This document shows, one piece after another, positions 1 to 7,253 of a stretch of 44,862 bases of DNA. Positions within the stretch are counted from its first letter, which is position 1; each line of letters opens with the position of its first letter. The notes under the pieces were generated by a model. It worked only from the letters and a program-made list of their open reading frames with translations, did not search any database and was not told the origin of the DNA. A program made the position numbers and the translations under genes. The stretch comes from Oscillospiraceae bacterium (GTDB lineage Bacteria > Bacillota > Clostridia > Oscillospirales > Oscillospiraceae), in NCBI GenBank assembly GCA_009780175.1, contig WRAO01000020.1, positions 1 through 44,862 on the forward strand, written 5' to 3'.

Positions 1-95
1 GGGAGTTCGTGGAAATGTGCTTTGACCCAAGTTCCCCTATGAACGCAAGGTTAAAGGATATGCTACTTGAAATGGCGAAAGGGGGCAAGGAATGA
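1..95 (+). CDS. 3' end of an unidentified gene upstream of the recombinase (partial)
   Basis: An open frame with codons starting at position 3 runs to a TGA at 93-95. The visible residues end in ARLKDMLLEMAKGGKE. Its stop overlaps the recombinase start as ATGA, which indicates translational coupling, so it is probably a small partner gene of the same integrated element. The start lies outside the window and I do not recognise the family. Confidence 0.5.
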   Translation, partial: EFVEMCFDPSSPMNARLKDMLLEMAKGGKE

Positions 96-2644
96 AAGCT
101 GTAATCTACACCAGATACAGTTCGGACGGACAGCGGGAAGAATCCATTGAGGGGCAACTGCGAGAGTGCAAAGAATACGCAGAGCGGCACAATATGACGA
201 TAGTCAATACCTATATTGACCGTGCCTTGTCTGCCAAGACTGATGACCGCCCCGAATTTCTGAAAATGATTAGCGATAGTAGCAGACGGCAATTTGAGGT
301 AATTCTCGTTTGGAAATTAGACCGTTTTGCGAGAAATAGAGTAGATTCCGCCACCTATCGGGCAATCTTAAAGCGAAACGGTGTAAAGGTTGTTTCTGCG
401 AAAGAGAACATATCAGATGGGCCGGAGGGGATAATCCTTGAATCCATGTTAGAGGGAATGGCGGAGTATTATTCGGCGGAATTATCGGTCAAAGTCAAGC
501 GTGGACAAAAAGAAAACGCCTTAAAATGCAAGGCGAACGGTGGGCATATTCCTTTCGGGTACAAGGTAAACGCCGAGCGGTATTATGAGATTGACCCGCT
601 CACTGCTCCCATTGTGCTTGAAATCTTCACCCGCTATGCCGATGGGCAGACTGTGAAAGAAATCAGCGCAGACCTCAACGCCCGTGGCGTATTTGCTAAC
701 TCAAAGTACAAATATACCAACAAAGCCAGTATGCACAATCTTCTGAAAAATCGCCGCTATATCGGCGAGTATCGCTATGGCGATACTATCACTCCAAACG
801 GTATGCCTGCCATTATTCCAGAAGACATCTTCAAGCAAGTGGCGGAGCGGATGGAGAAGAACAAACACAAGCCAGCCGCACAAAAAGCCATCGTTGAATA
901 TGTCCTCACGACCAAGCTATTTTGCGGAAAAGACAAGACCATGATGGTCGGCACAGGCGGCACGAGCAAGACAGGCAAAGTCCACCATTACTACAAATGT
1001 GGCAATGCCCTCTACAAGCGGTCTTGCTCAAAAAAGGCGGTCAAAAAGGATTGGATTGAGCGGATCGTCACCTTGCGAATACAAGAATTTCTGGCAGAGG
1101 ATGGTGCGATTGAAAGGCTCGCCGATTTGGTAGTAGAGTATCAAAAACGGGAAAATACCGTGCTACCATTTCTGCAAAAGCAGCTCGGCGAGGTCGAGAA
1201 GAAAATCAGCAATTTGCTTGACCTCATGGAAGATGGCATGGTGAACATTTCAGCGAAAGAACGGCTTGACGGCTTGGAAGTCAAAAAGGAAGATTTAGAG
1301 ATTTCCATCGCCAAAGAGAAGATAGAAAAGACCCCGCTGGGCAAAGAGCAAATCATGTTTTGGCTTGACAGATTCAAAGACGGCGATGTGAACAATATCG
1401 CTTATCGTAGAGAAGTTATTGACATTTTCCTGAATTTCGTTTATCTTGATGATGATAAGATCGTGATTGGGCTAAATTACGATAAGGGTACAAAAACCCT
1501 GCTACTTAGCGAATTAGAGGGCGATCCTGTAGGCGAGGAATTGTGTTCTTATTTGGAAAACATCGCCCCGCCAGAGTTCACTACCGGGCTTGCTGTGCTC
1601 CGTTTCCGCCGTTGGCGAAAACTGCGTGCCGCAAGCCCGTCGTTCGCTTCCGATTCGAGCGAAGCGGGTACCCGAATTGGGGAAGGGCAAGATCCAAGAG
1701 AAAGAAAGCCCTGTAATTTTTTAGAATTACAGGGCTTTTTTGTATCTGATACGGTAGGAAGGAGAATCACCATGCAATACGAAGGAGCCATTTACCGTCC
1801 CCCTAGCGAGGCATCGAGTTTGATTTTACAGGTGACAGTTGGGTGTACGCATAATGCTTGTACGTTTTGTGAGATGTATAAGGGGAAGGCGTTTCGGGTG
1901 AAGCCGTTTGAGACGGTGCTTGCGGACTTGCAGGAGGCGCGGCGGGCGTATCGGCGGGTTGAGCGGATTTTTCTCGCCGATGGGGATGCGCTTTGTTTGG
2001 CGACGGATAAACTGTTGCATTTGCTGGGCACGATCCGGGAACTGTTTCCGGAGTGTTCTCGCGTGGGCATTTATAGCCGTCCGACGCAGATTTTGCGGAA
2101 GAGCGAAGAGGACCTGCGGAGACTGGCGGATGCGGGGCTGGGGATTGCTTATATCGGGGCGGAGTCCGGGTCGGATGAGGTGCTGCGGCGGGTGAATAAG
2201 GGCGAGACTGCCGAGGAGACGATTGCGGCGGTTCAGAAGATTGAGCGCGCGGGGATACAGGCGTCGGTCACCTTTGTGCTGGGGCTTGGCGGCACGGAAC
2301 TCATGGAGGAACACGCGGTTAAGACGGGGGAGGCGATTTCGGCGATGGGGGCGACTTATGTGGGGCTCCTGAGTTTGATGATTACGCCGCGTACGCCCTT
2401 GTTTGCGGATGCGGAGTCCGGCGCGTTTCAGCCGCTTACGGCGCGGGAGACGGTGGCGGAGTTAGAGATGATCCTCGAACATACGAACTGTGTGAAGAAG
2501 ACGGTTTTGCGGAGCAATCACGCGTCGAATTGGCTGGTGTTGGCGGGGGTGCTGCCGGAGGATAAGGAGCGGATGTTACAGCAGGTGCGCGCGGCGATGG
2601 AGGATACGAGTGTGTTGCGGCCGGATGAGTGGCGCGGGCTGTAG
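92..2644 (+). CDS. Large serine recombinase, open in frame into the downstream radical SAM gene
   Basis: The first ~490 residues are a large serine site-specific recombinase. The N-terminal resolvase domain (about 1-145) has the motif YTRYSSDGQ, with Ser10 the expected nucleophile, and the pattern KLDRFARNR. A recombinase domain follows (about 150-265, PFGYKVN...YEIDPLTAPIVLEIF), then a zinc-ribbon region with spaced cysteines (about 280-320) and a Lys/Glu-rich coiled coil (about 340-430). Such enzymes integrate and excise mobile elements using a covalent serine-DNA intermediate. Native sequence seems to fade at about residue 495 (nt ~1575); the next ~65 codons are low-complexity Arg/Ser-rich and cross a terminator. 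There is no stop before 2642-2644, so the frame continues through a complete radical SAM protein. Whether a fused polypeptide is made is unknown; the terminator and the internal ribosome site argue for two products. The element would extend left of the window. Confidence 0.8.
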   Translation: MKAVIYTRYSSDGQREESIEGQLRECKEYAERHNMTIVNTYIDRALSAKTDDRPEFLKMISDSSRRQFEVILVWKLDRFARNRVDSATYRAILKRNGVKVVSAKENISDGPEGIILESMLEGMAEYYSAELSVKVKRGQKENALKCKANGGHIPFGYKVNAERYYEIDPLTAPIVLEIFTRYADGQTVKEISADLNARGVFANSKYKYTNKASMHNLLKNRRYIGEYRYGDTITPNGMPAIIPEDIFKQVAERMEKNKHKPAAQKAIVEYVLTTKLFCGKDKTMMVGTGGTSKTGKVHHYYKCGNALYKRSCSKKAVKKDWIERIVTLRIQEFLAEDGAIERLADLVVEYQKRENTVLPFLQKQLGEVEKKISNLLDLMEDGMVNISAKERLDGLEVKKEDLEISIAKEKIEKTPLGKEQIMFWLDRFKDGDVNNIAYRREVIDIFLNFVYLDDDKIVIGLNYDKGTKTLLLSELEGDPVGEELCSYLENIAPPEFTTGLAVLRFRRWRKLRAASPSFASDSSEAGTRIGEGQDPRERKPCNFLELQGFFVSDTVGRRITMQYEGAIYRPPSEASSLILQVTVGCTHNACTFCEMYKGKAFRVKPFETVLADLQEARRAYRRVERIFLADGDALCLATDKLLHLLGTIRELFPECSRVGIYSRPTQILRKSEEDLRRLADAGLGIAYIGAESGSDEVLRRVNKGETAEETIAAVQKIERAGIQASVTFVLGLGGTELMEEHAVKTGEAISAMGATYVGLLSLMITPRTPLFADAESGAFQPLTARETVAELEMILEHTNCVKKTVLRSNHASNWLVLAGVLPEDKERMLQQVRAAMEDTSVLRPDEWRGL
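1707..1741 (+). terminator. Intrinsic terminator inside the read-through frame
   Basis: The stem AGCCCTGTAATT (1707-1718) pairs with AATTACAGGGCT (1725-1736) across a 6-nt loop, followed by a run of Ts to 1741. It lies between the recombinase and the radical SAM start, so it should end most recombinase transcripts even though translation has no stop there. Confidence 0.85.
1772..2644 (+). CDS. Radical SAM protein (COG1032-like)
   Basis: This is the natural start of the radical SAM protein: ATG at 1772 sits 7 nt after GGAAGGAG (1757-1764), giving 290 residues beginning MQYEGAIYRPPSEASSL. The cluster motif is GCTHNACTFCEMY, i.e. C-x4-C-x2-C, a spacing I associate with this particular COG1032 subfamily. 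A glycine-rich AdoMet segment (YIGAESGSDEVLRRVNKG) follows. The reaction is unknown; the family should bind a [4Fe-4S] cluster and cleave AdoMet to a 5'-deoxyadenosyl radical. It is in frame with the recombinase, without an intervening stop. A strong bidirectional terminator follows at 2688. Confidence 0.8.
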   Translation: MQYEGAIYRPPSEASSLILQVTVGCTHNACTFCEMYKGKAFRVKPFETVLADLQEARRAYRRVERIFLADGDALCLATDKLLHLLGTIRELFPECSRVGIYSRPTQILRKSEEDLRRLADAGLGIAYIGAESGSDEVLRRVNKGETAEETIAAVQKIERAGIQASVTFVLGLGGTELMEEHAVKTGEAISAMGATYVGLLSLMITPRTPLFADAESGAFQPLTARETVAELEMILEHTNCVKKTVLRSNHASNWLVLAGVLPEDKERMLQQVRAAMEDTSVLRPDEWRGL

Positions 2645-2687
2645 GTGTAAAAAAGGAAGTGACTACCCCGAGGAGGGGAATATAAAG

Positions 2688-2724
2688 AAAAAGCGTCCCC
2701 CTTGTGATGAGGGGGACGCTTTTT
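2688..2724. terminator. Bidirectional intrinsic terminator
   Basis: AAAAAGCGTCCCCCT (2688-2702) pairs with AGGGGGACGCTTTTT (2710-2724) over a 7-nt loop. It has A and T runs on both sides and sits between two convergent genes, the radical SAM gene and thiT. Confidence 0.9.
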
Positions 2725-2738
2725 GCTTGAAGTGGGGT

Positions 2739-3311
2739 CTATGCGAGGTCTTCGCCGCGGATGTAGGTTTTTAGTGGGACGGATAGGAGTCCGACGGTGA
2801 TGACGGCCAGGATGATGTTTGGTACCATGTAGGTCGCGTTGTAGAGGAGGGAATAGATCCAGGGGTTACCCATGGGCATGCCCATGAATTCTTCCGGCAT
2901 CCACTCGGCGAAGATGAGGGCGCCGGCGAGCCAGTGGATGGCGTATTGCGCGAGGCCTGCTACGAAGGCCGCGAGCATGGGGGCGGAGCCGGCGCGGCGA
3001 TAAAATAGACCGGCGAGGCCGATGACGGTGTTGGCGACGAAGAAGTCGAGCACGACTGCTTGCCAGCCCCAGGCGAAGCCGCCGGCCATGATGGTGCGGA
3101 TGATACCGAAGGCGAAGGAACTGAGGAGGCCCATGGCAAGGCCCCAGCGGATGGAATAAATGACAAGCGGGACCAAGATGAAACTTACCGAGCCGCCCTG
3201 CGGCATCAGACGGAACCGAAGCTGATGCAGAACGATGGCGATTGCCACGAAGATGGCTGCTTCGCAGAGGGCGCGAAGTCTTAGGCGGGACGGATGGACA
3301 GTACTTGACAT
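2739..3311 (-). CDS. thiT: Energy-coupled thiamine transporter S-component ThiT
   Basis: A 190-residue hydrophobic protein with about six membrane segments. The ThiT hallmarks are LMPQGGSVSFILVPLVIYSIRWG near residues 35-57 and the thiamine-site segment WGWQAVVLDFF. It is the substrate-binding S-component of a group II ECF importer and needs a shared EcfAA'T module encoded elsewhere. The start at 3311 is chosen because AAAAAGGAGG lies 9 nt upstream; an in-frame upstream start at 3395 would translate riboswitch and terminator sequence. A TPP riboswitch and a terminator precede it, which confirms thiamine as the likely substrate. Confidence 0.92.
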   Translation of the reverse strand: MSSTVHPSRLRLRALCEAAIFVAIAIVLHQLRFRLMPQGGSVSFILVPLVIYSIRWGLAMGLLSSFAFGIIRTIMAGGFAWGWQAVVLDFFVANTVIGLAGLFYRRAGSAPMLAAFVAGLAQYAIHWLAGALIFAEWMPEEFMGMPMGNPWIYSLLYNATYMVPNIILAVITVGLLSVPLKTYIRGEDLA

Positions 3312-3346
3312 GGACGATTTCCTCCTTTTTCTGGAAGGAAGGGTAC

Positions 3347-3378
3347 AAAAAATGCACAAGCTACAGGTCAGCTTGCGC
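3347..3378 (-). terminator. Riboswitch expression-platform terminator
   Basis: On the minus strand GCGCAAGCT (3378-3370) pairs with AGCTTGTGC (3362-3354), followed by ATTTTTT. It lies between the TPP aptamer and the thiT ribosome site, so it is the likely OFF structure when thiamine pyrophosphate is bound. Confidence 0.8.
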
Positions 3379-3390
3379 AGATAGGTTGCC

Positions 3391-3523
3391 CCCACTTCCT
3401 ACGCCGGCATTACCCGGATCAGGTCTCGCGTTCTCGCAAAGAGCAGACACTCTGTTTGCGGGACGCCAGGGTTGCCGGGCCTTACTTGGCCCAATCTCAG
3501 CCGGAAACATCCAGCCCCCCTGT
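3391..3523 (-). promoter_or_regulatory. TPP (THI element) riboswitch
   Basis: The minus strand carries the conserved aptamer parts in order: ACAGGGGGGCTGG at the 5' end (about 3523-3511), GCTGAGAT, and near the 3' end ACCTGATCCGGGTAATGCC followed by GGCGTAGGAAGTGG. The middle helix is enlarged, as is usual for the variable P3 arm. It is followed by a terminator and then thiT, so it should switch off thiamine uptake when TPP is abundant. Confidence 0.95.
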
Positions 3524-3539
3524 GTTTAGTTGTGTGGCT

Positions 3540-3568
3540 AGTATACGATGGATCGCCCGATCTGTCAA
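3540..3568 (-). promoter_or_regulatory. Sigma-A promoter for the riboswitch-thiT transcript
   Basis: TTGACA (3568-3563), a 17-nt spacer and TATACT (3545-3540) lie on the minus strand just upstream of the aptamer. The -35 box overlaps the stop codon region of the preceding SdpI-like gene. Confidence 0.85.
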
Positions 3569-4245
3569 CGGCGAAATTCATCTTCATAGAGGCGTTTGGC
3601 GTACAAATATAGTCCGAACAGGGCGAAGGCGAGGGCGAAGACGACCGCAATTACCGCCTCAAGACCGCCGAGGAGGAACCCTGTGCCCGTCATGATGGCG
3701 CCTGTGATGTGGAGGACCGTGGCGCCCAGTTTGTGTGTACGGAGCCAGACGTTTTGGCTGCGCTCCGTGTATGACCAGCGGAGGGCGAAGGTGTTTTTCT
3801 CGCTTGCGTCGGCGAGTTGGGTCGCGACGACTGCGGTGCCGAGGCCTGAAACCAGGGCGATCACCCGGCCGATTAGTGCGGTTGTGAGGGGGGCCTGGGC
3901 CAGGGTTGCGTGGCCGTAGACCACGGTGAGGCAGATGCCGGAGAGGAGGGCCAGCAGGAATACTCGAATCCAGGGGGCGACTGCGGCGATGTCGGTCGCT
4001 CGGCCTCGATCCAGGGCTTTTGCTTCGGCGGATTTGGCCATGCGGTCTGTGAGGGGGTGGAGGATTACGGCGAAGAGGGCGTTGAGGACCGGCAGGATCC
4101 ACATGCCGACGCGGTCGATTGCGAGGGCCATGGTGGGGGTGATGTAGACTGTCGGCGGGAGATTGAGGAATGTCCAAAAAGCCGCCGCCAGAGGGGCGAC
4201 GGCTAGGAAGCAGTATAGGGGGGTGAGCCACCAGTGTTTGTGCAT
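3565..4245 (-). CDS. SdpI/DUF1648-like integral membrane protein
   Basis: 226 residues with about six membrane spans. The N-terminal part (first spans, LNLPPTVYIT) resembles DUF1648, and the motif RWSYTERSQNVWLRTHKLGATVLHITG near residues 155-185 matches the SdpI pattern in which a Trp-x(2)-TH segment precedes the last spans. SdpI of Bacillus is an immunity/signal receptor; for this homologue no function can be assigned. The start at 4245 has AAGGAGG 5 nt upstream, better than the upstream Met at 4275. The same-strand neighbour upstream is signal peptidase I. Confidence 0.65.
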   Translation of the reverse strand: MHKHWWLTPLYCFLAVAPLAAAFWTFLNLPPTVYITPTMALAIDRVGMWILPVLNALFAVILHPLTDRMAKSAEAKALDRGRATDIAAVAPWIRVFLLALLSGICLTVVYGHATLAQAPLTTALIGRVIALVSGLGTAVVATQLADASEKNTFALRWSYTERSQNVWLRTHKLGATVLHITGAIMTGTGFLLGGLEAVIAVVFALAFALFGLYLYAKRLYEDEFRR

Positions 4246-4302
4246 AGCGGCCTCCTTGATGGGGGTGTGGCGCATTGTGTGAGGAGCGGACGATGACCGC
4301 CC

Positions 4303-4875
4303 CTAGCCGATGATGAGGCCGGCGCGGTTAATGGGCATGATTACGGCCACCACTTGGCCGATGATTTCTCGTTCGTCCACGGGTCCGATGGATCTGTGGC
4401 GGCTGTCTTGGGAGTTGTTGCGGTTGTCTCCGAGGACGAAGACGTGGCCTGCTGGTACGAGAAAGGGGTAGTCGATATTGCCCATGTGGAAGGTTGGGCC
4501 GCTGGTAAAGGGTTCGGTCAGAGGTTCGCCGTTGACATAGACCACGCCTGTTGTCCCGTTGATGTCTATCACGTCTCCCTCGAGTGCGATGATGCGTTTG
4601 ACCAGGGCCTCTCCGTCCCGGAAATCGCGCTTGGAGAAGATGACCACGTCTCCGCGCCGAGGGGTGTAGAAGATGCTGCGTACGATCATCTGGTCGCCGT
4701 CGTGGAGGGTGGGGGACATGGATTCTTGCCGCACAGCCATCGTGTGGCCTACGAAGGTCAGCAGTAAGATGATGGGCAGAAAGACGATGACGAAGCTCTG
4801 CATCCAGTCGTAGAGGCCCATGAAGCGGACAGGACGGGGTGTGGGGGTGTGATCGGGATGGGGGGTGTGGTTCAT
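4303..4875 (-). CDS. lepB: Signal peptidase I
   Basis: 190 residues with one N-terminal membrane anchor (about 28-48) and the type I signal peptidase boxes: SMSPTLHDGDQMIV containing the catalytic Ser, RGDVVIF, ALVKRIIALEGD containing the catalytic Lys, and VFVLGDNRNNSQDSRHRS. It cleaves signal peptides of secreted proteins on the outer face of the membrane. ATAAGGAG stands before the ATG. The N-terminus is unusually His/Pro-rich (MNHTPHPDHTPTPRP). It follows the lipoprotein gene after 12 nt, so the two are probably co-transcribed. Confidence 0.95.
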   Translation of the reverse strand: MNHTPHPDHTPTPRPVRFMGLYDWMQSFVIVFLPIILLLTFVGHTMAVRQESMSPTLHDGDQMIVRSIFYTPRRGDVVIFSKRDFRDGEALVKRIIALEGDVIDINGTTGVVYVNGEPLTEPFTSGPTFHMGNIDYPFLVPAGHVFVLGDNRNNSQDSRHRSIGPVDEREIIGQVVAVIMPINRAGLIIG

Positions 4876-4887
4876 GGTTGCTCCTTA

Positions 4888-5376
4888 TCAAGCCCAGCGA
4901 AAGTCTGCTGCGATTTCGTGCGAGGTTTCTGTGGAAGGTCGTGGCTGCCCGTTTGTGAACGGGCCTGCTCGCCATGTATCTATGAACACATCTTTTCGGA
5001 TTCTGTAAAGACCCGGCTCTAGGGGTAAGTAGGCTTGTAGGTCTTTTGGCATCTCGAACGATTCACGCGGCGCAATCGGTAGTCCGATAGCGAGAAAGCC
5101 CCATCCTTCGTGCGGCATGACGCGCCGCCAAACACCCTGGTCATAGACGTCAAGTTCAAAAGGCAAGCCTGTTATGAGAGGAAAATCGCTGTTATTTTGA
5201 ATCGAAACAGTGACCACAGATGCGTTTATGTCAGTGACAGTCATCGTTACGACCTGCTCAAGTGCGGGATAAGTTTGCAGCGTTGGACACCGCGACACAG
5301 GGTTATTGCGGCAAGCCACAAATATAAAACTGACAAGCGCCAGCGTAACGAGCAGAAAAATCACTTTCTTTTTCAT
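4888..5376 (-). CDS. Predicted lipoprotein with bacterial Ig-like fold
   Basis: 162 residues. A lipoprotein signal (MKKKVIFLLVTLALVSFIFVAC) has its lipobox Cys at residue 22. The rest is beta-rich, with the sequence NNSDFPLITGLPFELDVYDQGVWRRV and a C-terminal PGLYRIRKDVF strand pair, the pattern of small Gram-positive immunoglobulin-like lipoproteins whose members have no known biochemical role. AGAGGA precedes the ATG. It sits between a small membrane protein and lepB on the same strand. Confidence 0.7.
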   Translation of the reverse strand: MKKKVIFLLVTLALVSFIFVACRNNPVSRCPTLQTYPALEQVVTMTVTDINASVVTVSIQNNSDFPLITGLPFELDVYDQGVWRRVMPHEGWGFLAIGLPIAPRESFEMPKDLQAYLPLEPGLYRIRKDVFIDTWRAGPFTNGQPRPSTETSHEIAADFRWA

Positions 5377-5408
5377 TGCGCAATCCTCTTGGGCTATGAG
5401 GCAAGCGA

Positions 5409-5633
5409 CTACAACGGATTCTCGCTGTTGTTCACCTGTTCGTTGATCTGTTCGTTAATTTGTGCCTCTATCTCTTCAAATACCGCATCATCTGCCAGCA
5501 GATTTCCCACAACGTTGACTGCCCCGAGTGTGAGCAGCAACGCTTTTGCCCAATTGCGCTTGGCTGTAAGTCCGAACACTAGCATCACCGCACCGAACAA
5601 AATGCCGACAAGTCTAATATTTTTTGCGCTCAT
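5409..5633 (-). CDS. Small two-span membrane protein of unknown function
   Basis: 74 residues. Two hydrophobic stretches (about 6-22 and 28-46) are followed by an acidic tail with a short tandem repeat, INEQINEQVN. The ribosome site AGAGGA stands 6 nt before the ATG. I do not recognise a family. It is closely followed by the lipoprotein gene and may belong to the same envelope operon. Confidence 0.6.
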   Translation of the reverse strand: MSAKNIRLVGILFGAVMLVFGLTAKRNWAKALLLTLGAVNVVGNLLADDAVFEEIEAQINEQINEQVNNSENPL

Positions 5634-5680
5634 TCTAATTCCTCTTTTCTAAAATATAGTGGTAGGGCAATCGTCAGATT

Positions 5681-6544
5681 TTACGCCTTGGACTTGATAT
5701 ACTCTCGCAGGAAATCGCCTGTTTCTGGGGCGTCTAGAGCGAAATCGAGCGTGGCTTCTAGGAAGCCGCAAAGGTTGCCGGTGTCGTAGCGGCGACCTTC
5801 GAACTCTTTGGCGACGAAGGGGTGGCCACTGAGGCAGAGTTGTTTTAAGCCGTCTGTCAATTGGATTTCGCCGCCCTTGCCGGGGGGCGTGTTTTCCAGA
5901 ATGGGAAAGATGGCGGGGGTGAGCACATAGCGGCCGAGGATGGCGAAGTTGGAGAACTTCTCTTCGGGGGAGGGTTTCTCGTTCATGTCTGTAACTTTGT
6001 AGATGGTGTCTTCCAAGGGGCTTACCTTGAGCGAGGAATATCGGCTTACCGCATCATCGGCGACGGCTTGGGTGCCGACGCAGCAGGCGTTGTATTTCTC
6101 CGCGGCGTCGATGAGTTGTTTAAGCACCGGGGTCTGTGAGCGCATGATGTCGTCGCCTAGGAGGACGGCGAAGGGCTCGTTGCCGACGAAGCTTTTGGCG
6201 CGCCAGATGGCGTGGCCCAGGCCCTTTGTCTCTTTCTGCCGCACATAGAAAATCTCCGCGAGGTCTGCTGAGCGGCGCACGGCTTCACATTCTTTGATTT
6301 TTCCGTCTCGCAGGAGGCGTTCTTCGAGTTCGGGATGGTAGTCGAAATAATCGTCCATCGCGGACTTTGCGCGGTTGGTGATGACCAAAATCTCCTCGAT
6401 CCCTGAGGCGACAGCTTCTTCGATGATGTATTGGATCACCGGTTTGTCCAGCAGGGGGAGCATTTCTTTTGGGATGGTCTTGGTCGCCGGGAGCATCCGT
6501 GTCCCTAGACCGGCGGCGGGGATGACGGCTTTTTTAATTTTCAT
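5681..6544 (-). CDS. galU: UTP-glucose-1-phosphate uridylyltransferase
   Basis: 287 residues, the usual length. The nucleotide-binding start KAVIPAAGLGTRMLPATKTI with following PKEMLPLLDKPVIQYI, the segment VLLGDDIM, and the C-terminal GRRYDTGNLCGFLEATLDFA are all typical of GalU. It makes UDP-glucose from UTP and glucose-1-phosphate for cell-wall polymers and glycolipids. AGAAGGG precedes the ATG. Pgi lies about 700 bp away on the same strand, consistent with hexose-phosphate metabolism. Confidence 0.96.
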   Translation of the reverse strand: MKIKKAVIPAAGLGTRMLPATKTIPKEMLPLLDKPVIQYIIEEAVASGIEEILVITNRAKSAMDDYFDYHPELEERLLRDGKIKECEAVRRSADLAEIFYVRQKETKGLGHAIWRAKSFVGNEPFAVLLGDDIMRSQTPVLKQLIDAAEKYNACCVGTQAVADDAVSRYSSLKVSPLEDTIYKVTDMNEKPSPEEKFSNFAILGRYVLTPAIFPILENTPPGKGGEIQLTDGLKQLCLSGHPFVAKEFEGRRYDTGNLCGFLEATLDFALDAPETGDFLREYIKSKA

Positions 6545-6639
6545 TATAACCCTTCTATCTTTGGTTTAAAATGGGCGCGAGCAAATTGGGAACGGGACGT
6601 CGAGGGCGGTATCCCTGCGGAGTGGAGAGAAAAACGAAC

Positions 6640-6658
6640 GGGCGCACACTGTGCGCCC
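6640..6658. repeat. Palindrome of possible REP/MITE type
   Basis: GGGCGCACA-C-TGTGCGCCC is a perfect 9+1+9 inverted repeat followed by CCTACG. There is no T run, so it is not a standard terminator. A sequence of similar layout (GCGG...CCGCCCCTA) occurs at about 4288-4308. This suggests a short interspersed palindromic family. Confidence 0.4.
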
Positions 6659-6707
6659 CTACGAAGTAGAGACAGCCAATGGGCCGCCCGTTGGTTTGTG
6701 TTTGTTC

Positions 6708-7118
6708 TTACAGAAACTTTTTGATCCCCTCGGAGGCCAGAGCAGGGTCTGCGGCGTATGTGATGGTGAAGGCGATGCCGGTTTTTTCGCTGAACTCCAT
6801 CATCCAAGCGAGGAGTGCTTCCAGTTCGGCTTCTTGCGTGGTGTCTACGAACTTGTGCAAAGCTTCGATGAATACGGCGGAGACGTCGTAGTTGCTGGCG
6901 TTGAGGCCGCTGAGGAAGCCTTTCAAAAACGCATAGCTGCCGAAGTCATATTGCGAGATGGAGATCAGTCTTGCTTTATGGGGGATGTCGTACATGAGTT
7001 TTGCGCCTTTTTCGAGGCATACGACGTCTCCACGTTCCGCCGCAATGGCTTCTTTCACTAGTTCGATCATCAGTTTGGTCTTCCCGGAACCCTTGGGGCC
7101 CATGATGAGCTTAACCAT
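6708..7118 (-). CDS. P-loop NTPase of unknown function
   Basis: 136 residues. The Walker A motif GPKGSGKT is at the extreme N-terminus (about residues 6-13) and a hydrophobic-acid segment VSAVFIEAL could serve as Walker B. Homologues are often labelled as ATP-binding or twitching-motility-like proteins, without functional proof. The ATG at 7118 lies 10 nt after AGGAG; a GTG at 7127 would be only 1 nt from it, so the shorter start is preferred. It has its own promoter (7190-7218). Confidence 0.7.
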   Translation of the reverse strand: MVKLIMGPKGSGKTKLMIELVKEAIAAERGDVVCLEKGAKLMYDIPHKARLISISQYDFGSYAFLKGFLSGLNASNYDVSAVFIEALHKFVDTTQEAELEALLAWMMEFSEKTGIAFTITYAADPALASEGIKKFL

Positions 7119-7189
7119 GACAACCACGCTCCTATAATAGAATTATTTGGTGTGTGCAATCTATCGTAGTCGAATCATTTCCTATCCTA

Positions 7190-7218
7190 ATTGTATCAGT
7201 TTCCCCTGAAAATGGCAA
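7190..7218 (-). promoter_or_regulatory. Sigma-A promoter for the P-loop NTPase gene
   Basis: TTGCCA (7218-7213), 17-nt spacer, TACAAT (7195-7190) on the minus strand, about 75 nt before the start codon. Confidence 0.65.
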
Positions 7219-7253
7219 CCGCTTTTTGCGGCGAGATTCCGGAAGGCGGATTT

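Noticed and set aside
3312-3395. N-terminal extension of ThiT
   Set aside because: It would be translated from the terminator and riboswitch region; the start at 3311 has a strong ribosome site.
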